Of a stretch of DNA of 64,000 nucleotides, positions 36,211-44,741 are shown one piece after another. A program made the position numbers and the translations under genes. Source of the stretch: Phocaeicola oris (GTDB taxonomy: Bacteria; Bacteroidota; Bacteroidia; Bacteroidales; Bacteroidaceae); assembly GCF_021295095.1 (NCBI RefSeq), contig NZ_JAJLQX010000002.1, positions 180,682 through 244,681 on the forward strand, read 5' to 3'. Numbering within the stretch: position 1 is the stretch's first letter; each line of letters opens with the position of its first letter. The notes beneath the pieces are model-generated. The model saw only the letters and a program-made list of their open reading frames with translations. It had not been told where the DNA came from and ran no database searches.

Positions 36211-37428
36211 TTACGGAATCAGTAACGAGCTATCCCCGTAACTCAGGAAACGGAACTCATGCGAAAGGGCAAAGTGATATATCTTTTGCCAATCGCCATG
36301 AACAAAGGCAGAGACCAACAACAACAGCGTGCTTTGCGGTTGATGGAAATTGGTCACCATCTTCTTTACCATACGATATTCGTATCCGGGAGCGATGATA
36401 ATGCGAGTGCTGGCATGAAGGGCTTCCAACTGATGGCAGTCCATATAGTCGATGATAGATTGAATGGCTGCTTGTGTGCTCATCGTATGCGTGCCTTCAT
36501 ACGGTATCCACTGACTTACCTGCAAATCATCCTGCTCCGCTTCCGGATTACGGCTGACAATCTCTCCCAGATAATAAAGACTCTCTAATGTACGAACCGA
36601 TGTAGTCCCTACGGCGATGGCTTTGCAGTTGTGCTTCAGCAACTTTTCAAAGGTGCTTCGTCGTACCGAGATCCACTCTGTATGCATCTCATGCCCTGCT
36701 ATCTCTTCGCTCTTCACCGGTTTGAATGTTCCTGCTCCCACATGGAGTGTCAGCTCTTCCCGATCAATTCCTTTCTCGTCAAGTGCTTTCAATACACGGT
36801 CGGTGAAGTGCAAACCTGCCGTAGGAGCAGCCACCGATCCTTTTATCTTCGAATACACTGTCTGATATGTCACCTTATCATTCTCCACCGTCGCTCTGTT
36901 CAGATACGGAGGGATGGGCAACTCACCAAATACCTCAAGAATATCGGCAAAGGTCAGCTCGTTGTCTCCCCACCAGAAGTCTATCCGGTGCCCTGTTCCC
37001 CTGACCTCCTTCCGGATGGCTGTCAAGGTCACTTGTTTTCCTTTCACCTCAGCCTCTTGCCTGAGTGTTCCCCCTTTCCATTTCTTTAAATTACCTATCA
37101 TGCACAGCCAACTGCACCCGCCTGTCTGCTGAAAGTTCATGGCATAGTCGACAGGCTCTAAAGGTTCCAGACAGAACACTTCAATCAATGCTCCGGTCTG
37201 CTTATGGAAGCGTAAACGGGCTTGAATCACTTTAGTATTGTTGAATACCATCAACTCCCTTGCGTCCAAATAATCAGGCAAATTATAAAAGACGTCCTCA
37301 CTTACCTCTCCGTGTCTGTACAGAAGCAGTTTCGAATGGTCTCGTTCTGTTAACGGGAACTTGGCAATACGTTCATCCGGCAAATCGTAATTAAAATCGC
37401 TTATTTTAATATGTTTTGTATCTTCCAT
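36211..37428 (-). CDS. queA: S-adenosylmethionine:tRNA ribosyltransferase-isomerase
   Basis: 405 residues. It makes epoxyqueuosine at the wobble position of tRNAs reading NAY codons by transferring ribose from SAM. Family landmarks are DLPDERIAKFPLTERDHSKLL at the N-terminus (DYDLPxxLIA-type), TAGLHFT in the middle (SVAAPTAGLHFTDRVL), HVGAGTFKPVK, and TNFHQPQSTLLLLVSAF near the C-terminus. The protein is longer than the E. coli form (about 356) because of a ~50-residue insert around residue 100-150. The promoter overlaps that of the divergent Smr gene. Confidence 0.96.
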   Translation of the reverse strand: MEDTKHIKISDFNYDLPDERIAKFPLTERDHSKLLLYRHGEVSEDVFYNLPDYLDARELMVFNNTKVIQARLRFHKQTGALIEVFCLEPLEPVDYAMNFQQTGGCSWLCMIGNLKKWKGGTLRQEAEVKGKQVTLTAIRKEVRGTGHRIDFWWGDNELTFADILEVFGELPIPPYLNRATVENDKVTYQTVYSKIKGSVAAPTAGLHFTDRVLKALDEKGIDREELTLHVGAGTFKPVKSEEIAGHEMHTEWISVRRSTFEKLLKHNCKAIAVGTTSVRTLESLYYLGEIVSRNPEAEQDDLQVSQWIPYEGTHTMSTQAAIQSIIDYMDCHQLEALHASTRIIIAPGYEYRMVKKMVTNFHQPQSTLLLLVSAFVHGDWQKIYHFALSHEFRFLSYGDSSLLIP

Positions 37429-37452
37429 TATCTATTTTCACTATTTTGCATG

Positions 37453-37460
37453 CAAAAATA
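37453..37460 (-). promoter_or_regulatory. Putative -7 box of queA
   Basis: The minus strand reads TATTTTTG, 25 bp upstream of the queA ATG, and only 2 bp from the opposite -7 box. Confidence 0.45.
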
Positions 37461-37462
37461 CG

Positions 37463-37470
37463 TATCTTTG
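37463..37470 (+). promoter_or_regulatory. Putative -7 box of the Smr gene
   Basis: TATCTTTG, 30 bp upstream of the ATG at 37500. The two divergent -7 boxes almost touch, so the two polymerases would compete for the site. Confidence 0.5.
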
Positions 37471-37499
37471 CGCAGAAATAAAAGTAAAAGAATAAGAAG

Positions 37500-38552
37500 A
37501 TGAAAATAGGCGATAAAGTACGTTTTCTAAGTGAAACAGGAGGTGGAACCATTACAGGATTTAAAGATAAGAACACTGTACTGGTGGAGACGGATGAAGA
37601 CGGGTTCGAGATACCGACAGATATACATGATTTAGTAGTGGTAAGCAGCGATAACTATCAGGTAAACCCTAAAACCAATGTACCTCACCCTACTGCTGAG
37701 AAGGGCAACAAAGAGCCGGAAAAAACTATCACATACCGTCAGGAACGGAAAGGAGGAGATGTTCTGAACATACTTCTCGCCTTTGTCCCCGAAGACATCA
37801 AGACGCTCACCGCGACCAACTTCGACGCATATCTGGTGAACGACAGCAATTATTCCATCGGTTACACCTACCTGTCGGGGGAAGGACAGAGTTGGAAACT
37901 CAGAAGTCGGGGTATTATAGAACCGAATACAAAGCTCTTCCTCGAGGATTTCTCTCTGATGGAACTGAACGAGCTGGAGCATGTGACCATCCAACTGATT
38001 GCTTTCAAGGACAATAAGGGATTCACACTGAAGCCTGTCGTCTCGGTGGAGCTGCGCATCGATACGGTGAAATTCTATAAGCTGCACTCTTTTACCGAGA
38101 GTATCTACTTTGAGGAGCCTTCGCTTATCTACGACATTGTAAAGGATGACACCCCTACCCGACAAATGGTGCTGAACGCAAACGACATAAAGAATGCCCT
38201 CTTACAGAAAAAGAACAACAACGAAGAACAACCTAACCGGAAACCGGAGCCCAAGATGGAAAAGAACAGCATTATAGAAATAGATTTGCATGCCCATGAA
38301 CTGCTTGATACCATCGCAGGCATGAGCAACGGCGATATACTAAACTACCAATTAGATGTGTTCCGCCGAAAGATGGAGGAACTCAAGAACAAGAAAGGAC
38401 AACGAGTTATATTTATCCACGGAAAGGGAGACGGAGTACTCAGGGCGGCCATTATCAAAGAGCTGAAGTACCGCTATAAGCAATGCTCCTTCCAAGATGC
38501 TTCATTCCGTGAATACGGATTCGGAGCCACCATGGTCACCATACACGGATAA
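37500..38552 (+). CDS. DUF2027 and Smr-domain protein
   Basis: 350 residues. The N-terminal [20 protein letters not shown] is a small beta module of the DUF2027/MutS2-like type. The middle (about residues 75-190) is a beta-rich DUF2027 domain. The C-terminal ~85 residues are a Smr domain with EIDLHAHEL (DxH, about residue 260) and [11 protein letters not shown] (HGxG). Smr domains nick DNA or RNA or resolve stalled ribosomes; MutS ATPase parts are missing here. The linker at about residues 240-255 is charged and low-complexity. The stop codon is 4 bp from the stop of the convergent sialidase gene. Confidence 0.85.
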   Translation: MKIGDKVRFLSETGGGTITGFKDKNTVLVETDEDGFEIPTDIHDLVVVSSDNYQVNPKTNVPHPTAEKGNKEPEKTITYRQERKGGDVLNILLAFVPEDIKTLTATNFDAYLVNDSNYSIGYTYLSGEGQSWKLRSRGIIEPNTKLFLEDFSLMELNELEHVTIQLIAFKDNKGFTLKPVVSVELRIDTVKFYKLHSFTESIYFEEPSLIYDIVKDDTPTRQMVLNANDIKNALLQKKNNNEEQPNRKPEPKMEKNSIIEIDLHAHELLDTIAGMSNGDILNYQLDVFRRKMEELKNKKGQRVIFIHGKGDGVLRAAIIKELKYRYKQCSFQDASFREYGFGATMVTIHG

Positions 38553-38556
38553 GGCA

Positions 38557-39864
38557 TCAATCGCCACCGAGTGAATACTTCCCTTCGGTAACGGCTTCCA
38601 AGGTAAACTCTTTGAACACGATGTTATAACCTTCGTTCGAGAGGTCTTCCTCGTACAAGAATCCGATATGACCATTCTGCATCGGTATCATGGTGGAGTA
38701 ACAACTCGTGGTATGACTCACCTGTAAGGCTTTCATCCAACCGGACATCAATCCTTCGGGAGTATGATAATCGGCAGGTGATGCCAGCTCTTTATAAAAG
38801 AAGCCCACATCCTTACGCTCCGTTGAAAGCGGAATCGACTGTATGGCGATATACAATGCTTTCCCGTCGCTTCTCCGTACGGCTGGGAGCACTAAGATTT
38901 CTCCGTTGCAGGCGTTCACATGGTCGCCCGACATGTTCGGAGGTGTCACGCTTTTTCCCCACGTTCCCTCGGCTTTCAAAGCATCCGAGTAAGTGAACAC
39001 ATTGAACTGACGTCCACCGGTTTGATTACGGCACGACAACAGCACCGACCCGTCGGGAAGCTCTTCTACCTTCGACTCGTCGGCTGCATCCGAAGGAATC
39101 ACCTCCGGACCACCCAGCACTTGCCAATGGTGTCCGAAATCGTCGGAGTAGATAACATAGGAGGCAAACTTATTCACCGATTCGGTACGCAGCGGATGAG
39201 CGATGTACAGACGGTAGTAATCACCTACCTTAATGGTACGGCTCTGCATGATACGTCCAGAAGTTAAGAAGATGCCTGCGGGCGACACTCCGCCGGGCAA
39301 CTTACCGTCGTAAAGCCCGTAAATCTGCTGTGTCAAGTCGGTTCCCTTGTCCCAAGTCACTCCCTTGTCCCGGCTGTGGAAGAATACATTATGCTGAGGA
39401 TTGCCGCGTACCGATTTAAAGTATCCCACTTTCCCTGAGGTAGTCTGAAGGAGCACCTCATCACCGGTACGGTCGGCCACCATAGCAGGGTCACCGAAAG
39501 CTGTCCGCCATTCCTCCGTAGCATGCTCGTCGCCACAGGCGGCAATCATCGGCTCACTCCAAGTACGGCCGTTATCGTAGCTCACTTTATAGATATTGTC
39601 TATCCGGTGCAGTCCGTTCCGATTGCTGTAACCCACATCGGTCTTACTAATACGGTAATCGCAGTCGGCTATCAGTTTACCATCGCGGGTCTGTACCAAT
39701 GCCGGAATGCGGTATGGCACGTCACTCGTGCTATTGTCAAACACGATACGAGTCACTAAAGCGACATCGTTCCGACCAAGTGAATCAACTTTATCAGAAG
39801 CAGTAGATGGAAGCGTAAAAGCACAACAGATAGAACACAATACGGATAAAAAGAGGTATTTCAT
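38557..39864 (-). CDS. nanH: Exo-alpha-sialidase (GH33), secreted
   Basis: 435 residues with a signal peptide (about residues 1-23). It cleaves terminal sialic acid from host glycans in the periplasm or at the surface. GH33 features: YRIPALVQ (the RIP arginine motif, about residue 57), Asp-boxes SYDNGRTW, SRDKGVTWD and SDDFGHHW, a second arginine region CRNQTGG, and the SCYSTMIPM/LYEE C-terminal region with the nucleophile Tyr. It lacks the ~100-residue N-terminal binding domain found in many Bacteroides sialidases. No sialic-acid catabolic genes are adjacent, but nagA and nagB homologues lie 16-23 kb away. Confidence 0.9.
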   Translation of the reverse strand: MKYLFLSVLCSICCAFTLPSTASDKVDSLGRNDVALVTRIVFDNSTSDVPYRIPALVQTRDGKLIADCDYRISKTDVGYSNRNGLHRIDNIYKVSYDNGRTWSEPMIAACGDEHATEEWRTAFGDPAMVADRTGDEVLLQTTSGKVGYFKSVRGNPQHNVFFHSRDKGVTWDKGTDLTQQIYGLYDGKLPGGVSPAGIFLTSGRIMQSRTIKVGDYYRLYIAHPLRTESVNKFASYVIYSDDFGHHWQVLGGPEVIPSDAADESKVEELPDGSVLLSCRNQTGGRQFNVFTYSDALKAEGTWGKSVTPPNMSGDHVNACNGEILVLPAVRRSDGKALYIAIQSIPLSTERKDVGFFYKELASPADYHTPEGLMSGWMKALQVSHTTSCYSTMIPMQNGHIGFLYEEDLSNEGYNIVFKEFTLEAVTEGKYSLGGD

Positions 39865-39896
39865 TTTTCATAATTATATATGATTCTTAATCGAGA

Positions 39897-39904
39897 CAAA
39901 TATA
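39897..39904 (-). promoter_or_regulatory. Putative -7 box of the sialidase gene
   Basis: The minus strand reads TATATTTG, 32 bp upstream of the sialidase ATG. Confidence 0.5.
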
Positions 39905-40205
39905 TGGAATATCCATAAGAGATGCAAGTCGGATGTCAACTTTTTCGCTCTGCGCTAATATTCCCGTTCCGCTTTGCGTCTCTTGTTTACCTGTCAGATT
40001 CCCCGCCTCCGTATGGTTCAAGGCGGAGAAGATGAAGAGCAGTGCCATCAGAACTGTTAGCAATTGGTTAACTGAAGGACATAGCTCCTGAAGAAAACTT
40101 CCTGCTTAGATCAGCAGTTTTAAGCGACTGAAGGGCTCATCTTCTCCTCATACTTCTTTGTTAAATTTTCTTTGAAAACAATTTTAAGTCGTCGAATTTA
40201 TCCTT

Positions 40206-40417
40206 TTAATAAGTGTTTTCTATCTCTTCATTATTAGGATAATGCATTTCGTGGCAGATAGGAGTCAATGCATCCATGATATGCAGATGATTATTTCCGT
40301 ATTCCTCCTGTAGACTCAAATTCTTTAGAATCTCCGTCAGAAAAACAAAGCCTCTATATCTAACCCATTAAAGGACTCGTCGAGAATCAGAATATCTTTA
40401 TCAGGAATAGCCTTTGC
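40206..40417 (-). pseudogene. Remnant of an ABC transporter ATP-binding subunit
   Basis: The minus strand from 40417 translates AKAIPDKDILILDESFNGLD and IEALFF before a stop; this is the Walker B region of an ABC ATPase with the usual DEP mutated to DES. A -1 shift at about 40340 restores the frame: LTEILKNLSLQEEYGNNHLH, then IMDALTPICHEMHY, ending EEIENTY and a stop. That matches the D-loop to C-terminus of export-type ABC ATPases. Walker A and the signature are missing or scrambled. This is clearly decayed. Confidence 0.75.
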
Positions 40418-40617
40418 TTAAACTTAGGAATACAAGAGAGCACACTGAACAACGCGAACATCAGTTTTTTTCAAGATGATTCGCATTTATAGGCTATCAA
40501 CAGAAAGGTTATATTGAATCTCTATTTAGATTGAAAAGGACTTTACAACATATTTAAACGGTGTTTCCTCTTTTTCGTCAGACGCATTGAATGTTTCATA
40601 AAGAGACCGGAATAAAG

Positions 40618-40740
40618 TGATACGGATGATCTTCCCAACTCATCCGCATGAATCAAGCAACTCATACGCATGAATCGAGCAACTCATCCGCATGAACCGA
40701 ACAACTCATCCGCATGAACTTGTCAACTCATACGTATCAC
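40618..40740. repeat. 22-bp palindromic repeat array, locus 4
   Basis: Five to six units (for example AACTCATCCGCATGAACCGA) with a 22-bp period, in the debris region upstream of the nicotinamidase gene. Its flanks resemble those of locus 2 on both sides, showing that a longer element was copied. Confidence 0.85.
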
Positions 40741-41052
40741 TTTCCATATACCTATGCAACGGAATAGCAGCTCATAATATTAGTTCAAAAAAAGTTGTGT
40801 ATCCATCTGAAAAGTAGTGATTTGCCGCGCCTATTATTTTTTGATTTGTCAAACTCCTATTAAATTAAAATCCATTGAAAAGAATAATGATCTTCTTGTC
40901 TGAAAACAAATATTTTTTAATTAAATTTGTAACAACAAATAAAACGATATAATGTTATATCTACTTATATTAGCACAAAAATATAAGATTAAATTACTCG
41001 GTATTTTCAAGAATTAGAATTTAGTTTAAGTTTCATCCTATAAATTATAAAT

Positions 41053-41631
41053 ATGAACAAGAATACTTTAATAATAGTAGATTTTCAAGTCGACTTTTGT
41101 TCTAAAAAAGGTTCGCTTTATGTTCCAAGCGCAGAGAAAGCAATGACCCAAATTCTGAAGTTATTAAATTCGGAAAAAATTAATCGTGTTCTATTCACGG
41201 TCGACTGGCACCCCATTACTCACAGTTCTTTTAAAGAAAACGGAGGGATTTGGCCTGTTCATTGTGTTCAATACTCAACCGGTGCGTCTATTCCCAACCA
41301 ACTGATAGAAGCATGCTACAAAAATAAGATTCCATACGAAGTTATCCGCAAAGGAACTGACCCTTCATACGAACAATACAGCGGTTTTATCAATTTGAAA
41401 GATAACGATAATTACGTTACTGTAACATCAAACAAAGAGAAGTTTCGCATATCAAAGAAAGAGAACCTGACAATCTGTGGGTTAGCAGGTGATTTCTGTG
41501 TTTATGAAAGCGTAAAAAGTCTTTGTCAATATCTACATCCTTCTATTTTCAAAAAGGGTATCGGGTACATCAGTGACACCGATAAACTTGACAATCTGAT
41601 GAAAGAGCAAAATCTTGTTGAAATAAAATAA
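41053..41631 (+). CDS. pncA: Nicotinamidase (isochorismatase-like hydrolase)
   Basis: 192 residues. It converts nicotinamide to nicotinate for NAD salvage in the cytosol. The catalytic triad is visible: Asp10 (IIVDFQVDFC), Lys100 (VIRKGTDPSY) and Cys149 (CGLAGDFCVYESV). Metal ligands D51, H53 and H57 occur in DWHPITHSSF. The GGIWPVHCVQ segment is diagnostic for PncA. Length is slightly short of the usual ~200-210. The acyltransferase gene follows after 6 bp, so they may form an operon. Confidence 0.92.
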   Translation: MNKNTLIIVDFQVDFCSKKGSLYVPSAEKAMTQILKLLNSEKINRVLFTVDWHPITHSSFKENGGIWPVHCVQYSTGASIPNQLIEACYKNKIPYEVIRKGTDPSYEQYSGFINLKDNDNYVTVTSNKEKFRISKKENLTICGLAGDFCVYESVKSLCQYLHPSIFKKGIGYISDTDKLDNLMKEQNLVEIK

Positions 41632-41637
41632 TTCACT

Positions 41638-42618
41638 ATGCCCATCCGATTGCTGACATATACCAAAGGAGCCAAGCTGCCCGACATACCGGGTAGTTCA
41701 TTGTTTCAATCGGTGGAATTGTTCCATGTCTATGAAAATACTCCCGGATACACCCCCATTCTAATGGTGGCGTATGATGGCAATCGTCTTGTAGCAAAAT
41801 TACTTGCAGTTATTCAAAGAGGCAATCGCTGGCTACCGGGACCTTGGACTAACCGATGCCAAGTGTATGAACCGGGAGAATATTTTGACGACCATATTGA
41901 TAAAGCCCAACTATTCGGGATGATGCTCAATCACTTGACCAATTTGGTACTTCCCAATATTTTTATTATAGAGTTTCGAAACATTACAAAACCTTTGTTT
42001 GCCTATAAAGAATTTCGCAACAATCTTTACTTTCCTGTAAACTGGATGCGCGTATACAATTCGCTGCATAGTAAAGATCCCGAAGAACGACTGTATGCGT
42101 CTCGAAAAAGGCAAATCCAAAAAGGTTTTGCTAATGGCGCAACAGTAAAAACAGCCAACTCCATAGAAGAAGTAAAATCGTTTGTTGCCATGCTAAAACG
42201 CATCTACTCGTCTAAGATCTTAAAACATTTCCCCGATATAAACTTCTTCATTCAGCTGGTCAAACTCCATCCTGAGAAAGAGAATGCTCGCCTTTTTATT
42301 GTCTATCATAAAGAAAAAATCATTGGCGGCTCTCTATGCGCATTTTCAAACGGAACAGCTTACCTTTGGTTCTCGGGAGGAATGCGGAAGACACATAAAA
42401 TACAATACCCGGGAGTATTGGCAGTATGGGCTGCCATCCATTATTCTTACAAACATAATTACCAACATTTTGAATTTATGAACGTAGGCGTGCCTTTCCG
42501 TCTGCACGGGTATCGTGAGTTTATTCTCCGCTTCGGAGGTAAGGAGCGCAGCACCCGTCGTTGGTTTCGTTTCCGCTGGAAATGGCTGAATAAACTTGCC
42601 ACTTGGTTTTATCTGTAG
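41638..42618 (+). CDS. GNAT/FemAB-like acyltransferase
   Basis: 326 residues. The C-terminal half (about residues 170-300) has the look of a GNAT/FemAB-type domain: RLFIVYHKEKIIGGSLCAFS followed by GTAYLWFSGGMRK and FEFMNVGVPFRLHGYREFILRFGG. The N-terminal half resembles the first GNAT-like lobe. FemAB-like enzymes add amino acids to peptidoglycan precursors or act on cell-envelope amines. The C-terminus is strongly basic and aromatic (RRWFRFRWKWLNK), perhaps for membrane contact. It is 6 bp after pncA. The substrate is unknown. Confidence 0.68.
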   Translation: MPIRLLTYTKGAKLPDIPGSSLFQSVELFHVYENTPGYTPILMVAYDGNRLVAKLLAVIQRGNRWLPGPWTNRCQVYEPGEYFDDHIDKAQLFGMMLNHLTNLVLPNIFIIEFRNITKPLFAYKEFRNNLYFPVNWMRVYNSLHSKDPEERLYASRKRQIQKGFANGATVKTANSIEEVKSFVAMLKRIYSSKILKHFPDINFFIQLVKLHPEKENARLFIVYHKEKIIGGSLCAFSNGTAYLWFSGGMRKTHKIQYPGVLAVWAAIHYSYKHNYQHFEFMNVGVPFRLHGYREFILRFGGKERSTRRWFRFRWKWLNKLATWFYL

Positions 42619-42678
42619 CAGCAAACTGATTTACAATTTTTTTTGAATAAAATATTTCAGTTTATGCTTATTTTTAAT

Positions 42679-42686
42679 TACTTTTG
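42679..42686 (+). promoter_or_regulatory. Putative -7 box of the methylmalonyl-CoA operon
   Basis: TACTTTTG, 54 bp upstream of mce; it matches TAnnTTTG. Confidence 0.5.
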
Positions 42687-42740
42687 CACCAAAATTTGAA
42701 AAGTAAGCTTTAAGTTAACAAACAATTAAACATTTATATC

Positions 42741-43160
42741 ATGAAAATTTCTCACATTGAACATCTTGGTATAGCTGTCCCAAGTATTAAGGAAGCATTA
42801 CCGTATTTCGAAAACGTTTTAGGTTTGAAATGTTATAACATTGAGGAAGTAGCTGATCAGAAAGTTAAGACTGCTTTCTTAAAAGTTGGAGAAGTTAAGT
42901 TGGAACTGTTAGAGCCAACAAGCCCTGAGAGCACCATTGCAAAGTTTATAGAGAAAAATGGCGGTCGTGGTGGCATGCATCACTTGGCATTCTGTATTGA
43001 GGATGGTGTTGCTAATGCTTTGGCTGAAGCTGATAGTAAAGGTATCCACCTGATAGATAAGGCTCCTCGCAAAGGTGCTGAAGGCTTAAATATCGCTTTT
43101 CTTCATCCGAAATCAACTGCAAGCGTTTTAACTGAACTTTGTGAAAACCCAAATAAATAA
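42741..43160 (+). CDS. mce: Methylmalonyl-CoA epimerase
   Basis: 139 residues, full length. It interconverts the (R) and (S) forms of methylmalonyl-CoA between the B12-dependent mutase and the decarboxylase. It is a vicinal oxygen chelate protein: metal His in ISHIEHLGIAV (about residues 3-8), GLKCYNIEEV, a second His in GMHHLAFCIED, and metal Glu in the C-terminal VLTELCEN. First gene of the five-gene succinate-to-propionate operon; mmdA follows after 9 bp. Confidence 0.96.
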   Translation: MKISHIEHLGIAVPSIKEALPYFENVLGLKCYNIEEVADQKVKTAFLKVGEVKLELLEPTSPESTIAKFIEKNGGRGGMHHLAFCIEDGVANALAEADSKGIHLIDKAPRKGAEGLNIAFLHPKSTASVLTELCENPNK

Positions 43161-43169
43161 AAATATAAA

Positions 43170-44723
43170 ATGAATATCCAACAGGAAAGAATCAGCGAGC
43201 TCATTGAGCGTCGCGAAAAAGTGCGTAATGGCGGTGGAGAAAAAGGAATCGCTAAACAGCACGAAAAAGGCAAATACACAGCACGTGAACGCCTTGCTAT
43301 GCTTCTTGATGAAGGTAGTTTTGAAGAAATGGACATGTTCGTTGAGCACCGCTGTACAAACTTCGACATGGAGAAAAAATATATCCCGGGTGATGCTGTT
43401 GTTACAGGTAGCGGTACAGTCAACGGACGTTTGGTTTATGTCTTTGCACAAGACTTTACCGTTTCCGCAGGATCTTTATCAGAGATGATGTCAAAGAAAA
43501 TTTGCAAGGTCATGGATATGGCTATGCAGATGGGAGCACCTGTTATTGGATTGAATGATTCAGGTGGCGCACGTATTCAAGAAGGTATTAACGCATTAGC
43601 CGGTTACGGTGAAATTTTCGAGCGCAACATTCTCGCGTCCGGCGTTATTCCTCAAATCTCAGGCATCTTTGGTCCTTGCGCAGGCGGTGCTGTTTATTCT
43701 CCTGCTCTGACAGATTTCATTCTGATGATGGAAGGAACATCGAACATGTTCCTCACCGGCCCGAAAGTTGTAAAAACAGTCCTCGGCGAGGATATTACAG
43801 CAGAAGACCTTGGTGGCGCAAGCGTACATGCTTCTAAATCGGGCGTGACTCAATTTACTGCCGCTACCGAAGAAGACGCAATCACAACAATCAAACAGTT
43901 ATTGAGCTATATTCCACAGAATAATATGGAAGAAGCTCCAAGAGTAGAGTGTAACGACCCTATCGACCGTACTGATGATTCTCTCAATGAGATTATTCCT
44001 GACAATCCCAATCAGGCTTACGACATGTACGAAGTTATCAAATCTGTTGTTGATAACGGCGAATTCTTTGAAATTCACAAGGCATTTGCTAAAAGCATTA
44101 TCATTGGTTTCGCTCGCTTTAATGGTCAATCTGTAGGTATTGTAGCGAACCAACCTAAGTTCATGGCAGGTGTATTGGATAGTAACTCTTCTCGTAAGGC
44201 TGCCCGTTTCGTTCGCTTCTGCGATGCATTCAATATTCCATTGGTAACATTGGTTGATGTACCTGGATTCTTACCGGGATCCGGTCAGGAGCACAACGCT
44301 GTTATTGTTCATGGTGCTAAGTTACTTTATGCTTATGGTGAAGCTACTGTTCCAAAGGTAACAGTTACACTGCGTAAATCATACGGTGGTTCACATATCG
44401 TTATGAGTTGTAAGCAACTCCGTGGCGACTTGAACTACGCATGGCCATCTGCTGAGATTGCCGTTATGGGTGCTGCCGGAGCTGCCGGAGTTCTTTATGC
44501 TAAAGAAGCAAAAGAGCAAGCTGATCCTAAAGCATTTATTGCTGAAAAAGAAGCCGAGTATACGAAGTTATTCGCTAATCCTTATGCTGCTGCTAAGTAT
44601 GGCTACATTGAAGACGTTATCGAACCGCGCAATACCCGTTTCCGTATTTGTAGAGGTCTGGCTCAGTTGTCAAATAAGAAACAGACTGTTCCTGCTAAGA
44701 AGCACGGAAATATTCCATTGTAA
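43170..44723 (+). CDS. mmdA: Methylmalonyl-CoA decarboxylase alpha subunit (carboxyltransferase)
   Basis: 517 residues. It moves the carboxyl group of (S)-methylmalonyl-CoA to protein-bound biotin, giving propionyl-CoA. Both carboxyltransferase halves are present: GLNDSGGARIQEGINALAG (N-terminal oxyanion and CoA site) and LVDVPGFLPGSGQEH with VTLRKSYGGSHIVM (C-terminal). The start ERREKVRNGGGEKGI.KQHEKGK is typical. It could also be a propionyl-CoA carboxylase beta subunit, but the adjacent OadG, biotin carrier and OadB genes point to the sodium pump. Confidence 0.95.
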   Translation: MNIQQERISELIERREKVRNGGGEKGIAKQHEKGKYTARERLAMLLDEGSFEEMDMFVEHRCTNFDMEKKYIPGDAVVTGSGTVNGRLVYVFAQDFTVSAGSLSEMMSKKICKVMDMAMQMGAPVIGLNDSGGARIQEGINALAGYGEIFERNILASGVIPQISGIFGPCAGGAVYSPALTDFILMMEGTSNMFLTGPKVVKTVLGEDITAEDLGGASVHASKSGVTQFTAATEEDAITTIKQLLSYIPQNNMEEAPRVECNDPIDRTDDSLNEIIPDNPNQAYDMYEVIKSVVDNGEFFEIHKAFAKSIIIGFARFNGQSVGIVANQPKFMAGVLDSNSSRKAARFVRFCDAFNIPLVTLVDVPGFLPGSGQEHNAVIVHGAKLLYAYGEATVPKVTVTLRKSYGGSHIVMSCKQLRGDLNYAWPSAEIAVMGAAGAAGVLYAKEAKEQADPKAFIAEKEAEYTKLFANPYAAAKYGYIEDVIEPRNTRFRICRGLAQLSNKKQTVPAKKHGNIPL

Positions 44724-44741
44724 TTTATAATATATATAATA

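Larger units (their letters stand above)
39905..41052. other. Long non-coding region with gene debris and a repeat array
   Basis: Almost 1.15 kb without an intact gene. It holds the ABC ATPase remnant (40206-40417) and repeat locus 4 (40618-40740). The rest shows short broken frames only; a hydrophobic minus-strand stretch near 40020-40080 (LLTVLMALLFIFSAF) could be more debris but is too short to name. Confidence 0.55.

Noticed and set aside
39887-40080. Short secreted peptide upstream of the sialidase gene
   Set aside because: The hydrophobic stretch LLTVLMALLFIFSAF is followed by a stop after about 10 more codons; no start with a good context and no family signal. It is treated as debris.
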